Assembly: GCA_003667245.1 (NCBI GenBank)
Contig: RCNN01000481.1
Coordinates: forward strand, 1-13,481
Direction of reading: 5' to 3'
Length of the DNA: 13,481 nucleotides
Source: Heterostelium multicystogenum
Taxonomy: Eukaryota; Evosea; Eumycetozoa; Acytosteliales; Acytosteliaceae
Notes under the pieces: generated by a model
The model's input: only the letters and a program-made list of their open reading frames with translations
Told to the model about the DNA's origin: nothing
The model's database searches: none
In this document: piece by piece, positions 9,241-13,481 of the stretch
How the letters are laid out: every line of letters starts with the position of its first letter
Position numbering within the stretch: position 1 is the stretch's first letter
Translations under genes and position numbers: made by a program

Positions 9241-9412
9241 AACACAGAGATCACTTATTTTAAACTTCATATTTATAATATTTATTTATTTTAATTGTTT
9301 ATCACATTTTTGATCAAATATATATTATATCTCTATTTTTAAAATATATCTCAAGATTCAATATCATTAATAATAGATATTTATTTAATTTATTATTCCA
9401 AATATATTAGAA

Positions 9413-12400
9413 ATGTCTGTTCATAGATTGTGGGGATGTGGGTCAGGTGTTGGAAGTGGTTTGGTTAAGAACTCAGTGGTCCCAGGACCATCAGATTTAT
9501 ATAAAGATGCTTTGGCCAGTATGGAAGCAAAAGCTATACAGTCTGTTGCCTGTGCCACTGAAACGACCTACATGGTGATAGATGGCATTGTTGTTGCATG
9601 TGGTGTTGGAATGGTAGGAAGTCAGACTCGCTCCACCTACAACACACCAACTGCCATATCTCCATTGGATAAAGGCAAAGCAAAATTGGTTGTTTGCAAC
9701 ACTCACCAGAGTAAGAATTTCGTATTCGTACTGATGGAGGATGGATCTCTTTTTACATTTGGTAACTCTAACGATTTCCGTACTGGACTTGGAAGTGAAA
9801 TCGATGTTTGACACCAAGATTTGTTGATGGATTCGACTCACCAGTTCATCAGGTCGTCGTTGGTGTTTGTCATGTTGTTGTTGTCACAGTATCTGGTGCC
9901 ATCTATATGTGGGGTCGTCCCTTCGGATACAGAGGCGAACTCTATACAACTCCTACCAGATTTCCAAAGTATGAGCAAATACTAAACTCTGCTAACAAGC
10001 TCAAACAAGTCGTTGCTGGTGATTCATTCACTCTATTCCTCACAAATGATGGACAACTTTATGGTGTTGGTGATCAAGATGTAGCACATTGTTTGGACTC
10101 TACAAGAGACTTGGAAATTTCACAACCAGTCCTATTGGAATTTAAGGACAATGGCCAAGTATCACAGGTAGCATGTGGAGACTCTCATGTTGTAATCCTG
10201 ACTAATGATGGTAGAGTCTTATCTTGGGGACTCAACAAAAATGGTGCTCTCGGAATCAACATTGCCACATATGATCATATCCAGGATAAGCCTATGTTTT
10301 TTGGATGCTTTACCACGTTCGATTTATATCCACAGCTCATTCTATTCGAATTTTGTAATCACTGAATCCGGCGATGTATTCTCCTGGGGATATAATGGTA
10401 AACTTTATACACTTATTGTAAATGGTACAACGATGCTAATTGCTTTTTAATAGTCAAGGGAAGTCTTGGTACAAATCATACTAGAAATTTAACTGTTCCA
10501 GAAATGGTTGTTGGATTACCAACTGTAGCCGAAGCAGATATTAGAATAAGCTCATTTGCAGTCTGCGAGAGCTATTCTCTCTTTTTAATGTCAACCGAAT
10601 TGGGTGGAAAGGTACCTGAACCTTTTGGAAAAATCGATTTAAGCGAGTATCAAGGAAAAGAATTGTCTACCTACCCAGACATTCCAGCGTGGATAGTTAA
10701 TACAGATATCGCAGAATCGAAGGTGTTGAGCACTGGTTCTATTTATGGTACTGGTAACGAAGTTGATCATTCAATGGTTATATTTAGAAAGACAAAGAAT
10801 CTCGAGGATAAAGGAAAACCTGTTAGTATTGCTGTTGGAAGTAAATGCTCGTATGCTGTCTTTGAGGATGGTGCCATGTATGCATGGGGTAATGGTTATG
10901 CTCTAGGACAAGGTACTGAGACAGTGTGTAAAGAACCCTCTAGACTCTGGGACCTTGATATGGTGAAAGTGGTTCAATGTGTAGCGTGCATTGATGACGT
11001 TGCTTTTGCTATTACCGATCGTGGTTCTGTCTATGGCTGGGCAAGGCTATTAATTATCTACAAGGAACCGGGCAAGAAGCCGATTCTGTACATCCAAGAA
11101 TGTTGGAAGGCTTCCAAACTGGAATCCAAAAGCTCTCAGTTAGCGGAACACATGTCCTAGCCTTGGATAAGAATGGTGCAATATATGCTTGGGGTATGGG
11201 TAAAGCTCTTGGAAATAGAAATAGATCCTCATCAGAAAAAGGACCAAAGAAAATTCAGGATCAAAACATTTTTGGCCATCGATATTGCTGCAGGACGTAA
11301 TTTTTCTATGATGCTAACTGATTCCGGTCATATACTTACTTGGGGAGAAGGTTTGCAAGGTCAACTTGGACATGGAAGCAATAAGTTTGCAAGTCTCCCA
11401 ACATTAATTCGTGATATTCCAGATAAATTCATTTCTATTGCAGCTGGTCCAGACTATGCCGCAGCTGTTACCACTGGAGGAGATGTCTACATGTGGGGCT
11501 CGAAGGAGAGTGAGCTTTTTGGATTTCATTAATCCATCCAATACAGCAGATTTCTATGATAGACCTCAAAAAGTACCAAGGTTCGGAAACATTTCGACAA
11601 TGGAGTGTACCTCCTTCAACTGCTTCGCCATCAGTGACAGAGGCTCATTATTTGCATGGGGTAACCCGCATATCGGTATTGGTACAGGAATGAAGATAAA
11701 GGCTCCTTCTCGTATAGAGAGTGTACAGGGTACCACAGTACAATCAATTGCTGCCTCTGACTGGCAATGTCTTTGTTTAGTCGATCCATCTAGCAGCCCA
11801 ACTAGAAAAGCACCTGGAATAGAAATAGGTCTTAAGGAAACAGCAACAATCATCTCAGCACCTTCTACACCACTTTCAATGATATCAAGTGAACTTGTAG
11901 GAAACAAGGTAACAGGTGCAGAAGAAGGAGACTCCGTTGAAGATATAACTCAGCATGAAGACTACATCAAGACATTGACGGACGAAGTCAAGTTCTGGAA
12001 GCAAGTTGACCAAGATATAGATATTGCAGTTTGGTGTGGCAGAATAGCCGAAGTCAAAGACTTCCTCAATCGTCCAGATTCATACCACTATCCTCCAAAT
12101 ATCACACAAATCTATTACAACACTCTCAAAAAGTTATTCCGGCAGGTGAACGTGTTATCAAAGGTTGGATTATGTACAGTATCAACTTCAAGGACTATGA
12201 GAGTGATCGTATTGTACTGATAACGACAGAAGCAATCCATCGTTTGAAGTATGATTGGAAAACACTCAGTGTTATTCATGACAAGGTGTTCCCACTGAAA
12301 GACATCTACAAAGTTAAGATTGGAAGATTTACCAATTGGAATAGAACAGTATCAAGCTCCCTTAGATCTAAAGTTTATGAAAAGCAAGTTGGTGTTCAAA

Positions 12401-12803
12401 TTTTGGTTCCAAAACCCATCAACCTGGAAACCACCTTCATTCATCCAACCATTCAAAAAGAACACCAAAGTTCCATATATTACATTGAGACCCGCAGTCA
12501 ACATTGAAGGTAGCTATGAAGACCAAGAACTAATTTGTGCCGAATTTGGAAGTGCTCTGCAGTGCGCCATCCATGCCAAGCGTAATCAAGGCAAAACCTA
12601 TTACTCTACTACACAAATTCTCAAGAGATAGTCCATCAAAGCACAACGATTTGCCTCCATTCCCAGTTCGTAAAGTAGATGCTCTTCAAAGGTTCTCTGG
12701 TAATGGTTTGCTTTCATTTGCACACAACAAATTTATAGCAAAAACTCACACCGGATTCATTGACCCAACCACAACAACTACAACTACAAACTCCCATAAA
12801 TAA
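9413..12803 (+). CDS. RCC1-repeat (double beta-propeller) protein with C-terminal hSac2/TPRG1-like domain
   Basis: Exons 9413-10397 and 10454-12803, intron 10398-10453 (GTAAAC..TTTAATAG). Conceptual length about 1110 aa. Residues 1 to about 770 contain fourteen RCC1-type repeats, seen as blade motifs such as LWGCGSGVGSG, IYMWGRPFGY, VLSWGLNKNGALG, VFSWGYNVKGSLG, ILTWGEGLQGQLG and LFAWGNPHIGIGTG; fourteen fits two seven-bladed propellers. A linker (about 770-885) includes a charged helical stretch (DYIKTLTDEVKFWKQVDQD). Residues about 885-1040 match the hSac2/TPRG1-type, PH-like domain: VIPAGERVIKGW, SDRIVLITTEAIHRLKYDW, VGVQIWFQNPS, VPYITLRP. A Thr-rich tail ends the protein. RCC1 propellers act as exchange factors or binding scaffolds, and hSac2 domains occur in Sac2/INPP5F and TPRG1; the fusion's role is unknown. 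Eight one-base shifts split it: missing at 9807-9809, 11039-11041 and 12128-12132; extra at 10297-10302, 11269-11273, 11516-11520, 12401-12404 and 12593-12596. Confidence 0.88.
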
Positions 12804-12815
12804 ATGAATAAACTA
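12796..12815 (+). terminator. AATAAA polyadenylation signals of the RCC1-hSac2 gene
   Basis: ATAAATAAATGAATAAA overlaps and follows the TAA stop of the RCC1-hSac2 gene, at the start of a 175-bp gap shared with the convergent acetyltransferase gene. The rest of the gap (to 12978) is A+T-rich 3' flank of both genes. Confidence 0.5.
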
Positions 12816-12978
12816 TTAAAATGTATATATTTAAAACTGCAAGTCAATAATAACTTAAAAACATCTTGTAATTTGTTGGGTTATTAAAATGGAACGTTTT
12901 ATTGCAAAAGTTGGTAAAATTTATATGGAATCAAGAATGGTTGTGATTTAGAACAAACGGATGGTTATTGTCATCGAT

Positions 12979-13481
12979 TTAGATCATCAAAGGAATGACT
13001 TTCTCTAAATGGGCTTCAAGCTCAAGGGCAGCTATCTGGAGAAGAGTTTTCAAACCTTTAACAAGTGACTTAAGGGAAGTTTGGGTGACTTGAGTAACAA
13101 ACGAATTGTTAAAGATAACCAATTGTTGTGGAGTGTTGTCACCTTCCTGAAGGTTGACTACTTCACCCAGTGGTACCATAAGTAACCACCATCTCAATGT
13201 TCACCATCTTGCTCTACACTGTCACTTTCAACACCAAGGTTAAGAACCTTCTGTTTCAAGTACCATGGAACCATTTTGGTCTCACTCTCCAATGTGACCA
13301 TTGGATATCTTTGCTCATATCTAAAGAAGGTCATCAATTGTTGGAAGAACTTACCACCATAACCGGCACCTCTCATACCAGGACGTACACAGAGGTAATC
13401 GATATGGTAAGTGTTGTGCTCGTGGTGCTCAACAATAAATGCACAAGCGACAAACTAGTTTGTTCTGATCCTCCATAACGA
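12979..13481 (-). CDS. GNAT-family N-acetyltransferase, 5' end outside the window
   Basis: The C-terminal ~168 codons are present, with no intron visible; the gene runs off the window at its 5' side. The order is a beta-strand pair (MEDQNKLVVACAFIVEHHEH), then HIDYLCVRPG and motif A, MRGAGYGGKFFQQLM, in which RGAGYG fits the R/Q-x-x-G-x-G/A acetyl-CoA pyrophosphate loop of GNAT enzymes, then MVTLESE and a Tyr/Leu-rich segment. About 70 further residues (VPLGEVVNLQEGDN onward, ending LEKVIPLMI) form a C-terminal extension I cannot assign. The acceptor substrate cannot be deduced. Two one-base shifts interrupt it: one extra in 13452-13454 and one missing at 13196-13197. The ATG at 13477-13475 lies inside the fold and is not the start. 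Confidence 0.78.

Larger units (their letters stand above)
8578..9412. other. Long intergenic region upstream of the RCC1 gene
   Basis: About 835 bp without a confident gene. The first part holds an exon-like segment (8672-8766, separate entry). The middle (8800-9120) is very A+T-rich with T runs and no credible frame. The last 270 bp contain a G-free CA-rich tract and repeated AATCAATC/AAATC units (9147-9240), then an A+T-rich probable 5' UTR running to the ATG at 9413. It is the longest gap in the window. Confidence 0.55.

Noticed and set aside
139..13481. Programmed ribosomal frameshifting or wholesale pseudogenes as the cause of the many breaks
   Set aside because: The shift sites share no slippery motif, go in both directions, and hit unrelated genes. 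Splice sites and flanking protein are otherwise well kept and there are few true stops, so sequence error is simpler.
1..13481. tRNA, snoRNA or dictyostelid class I RNA genes
   Set aside because: I looked for tRNA B-box-like GGTTCGA sequences and the conserved class I CCTTACAGCAA element on reading through and saw none. A covariance-model scan would be needed to exclude them.

Overview
The window comes from a small, A+T-rich eukaryotic genome, most likely a dictyostelid social amoeba other than D. discoideum. The evidence is short GT..AG introns (50-131 bp) that are richer in A+T than the exons, short A+T-rich intergenic gaps, an LRR/EGF cell-surface protein of a type expanded in Dictyostelia, Gln and Thr homopeptides, and AATAAA signals after stops. 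The species is not resolved.

Six protein genes account for almost all coding signal. (1) 139-917, minus: PHO88/SND3-type ER membrane protein, 3 exons. (2) 1348-4256, minus: signal peptide - LRR - TIG-like - EGF-like - ectodomain - TM - polyQ tail receptor, 11 exons. (3) 4859-7026, minus: C2 domain plus leucine-rich repeats, 5 exons. (4) 7551-8577, plus: type II membrane glycosyltransferase-like protein, 3 exons, intact. (5) 9413-12803, plus: fourteen RCC1-type repeats followed by an hSac2/TPRG1-like domain, 2 exons. (6) 12979-13481, minus: GNAT acetyltransferase, start outside the window. Genes 3 and 4 are divergent with a shared 524-bp gap; genes 5 and 6 converge 175 bp apart. No operon logic is expected. 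Genes 2, 3 and 4 all suggest membrane or surface biology, but nothing shows that they act together.

Five of the six genes are cut into short frames by about 25 single-base shifts, about 19 an extra base and 6 a missing one, mostly in runs of A, T or G. Each shift is bridged by family-consistent protein on both sides and splice phases agree once it is allowed for. I read this as sequence or assembly error, not gene decay or programmed frameshifting. Coordinates below therefore span whole genes; conceptual lengths assume the shifts are errors.

I recognised no tRNA, rRNA, CRISPR array or transposon. The most notable biology is the double-propeller RCC1/hSac2 fusion, the one-LRR-per-exon architecture of gene 2, and the C2-LRR protein with an unassigned C-terminal region.
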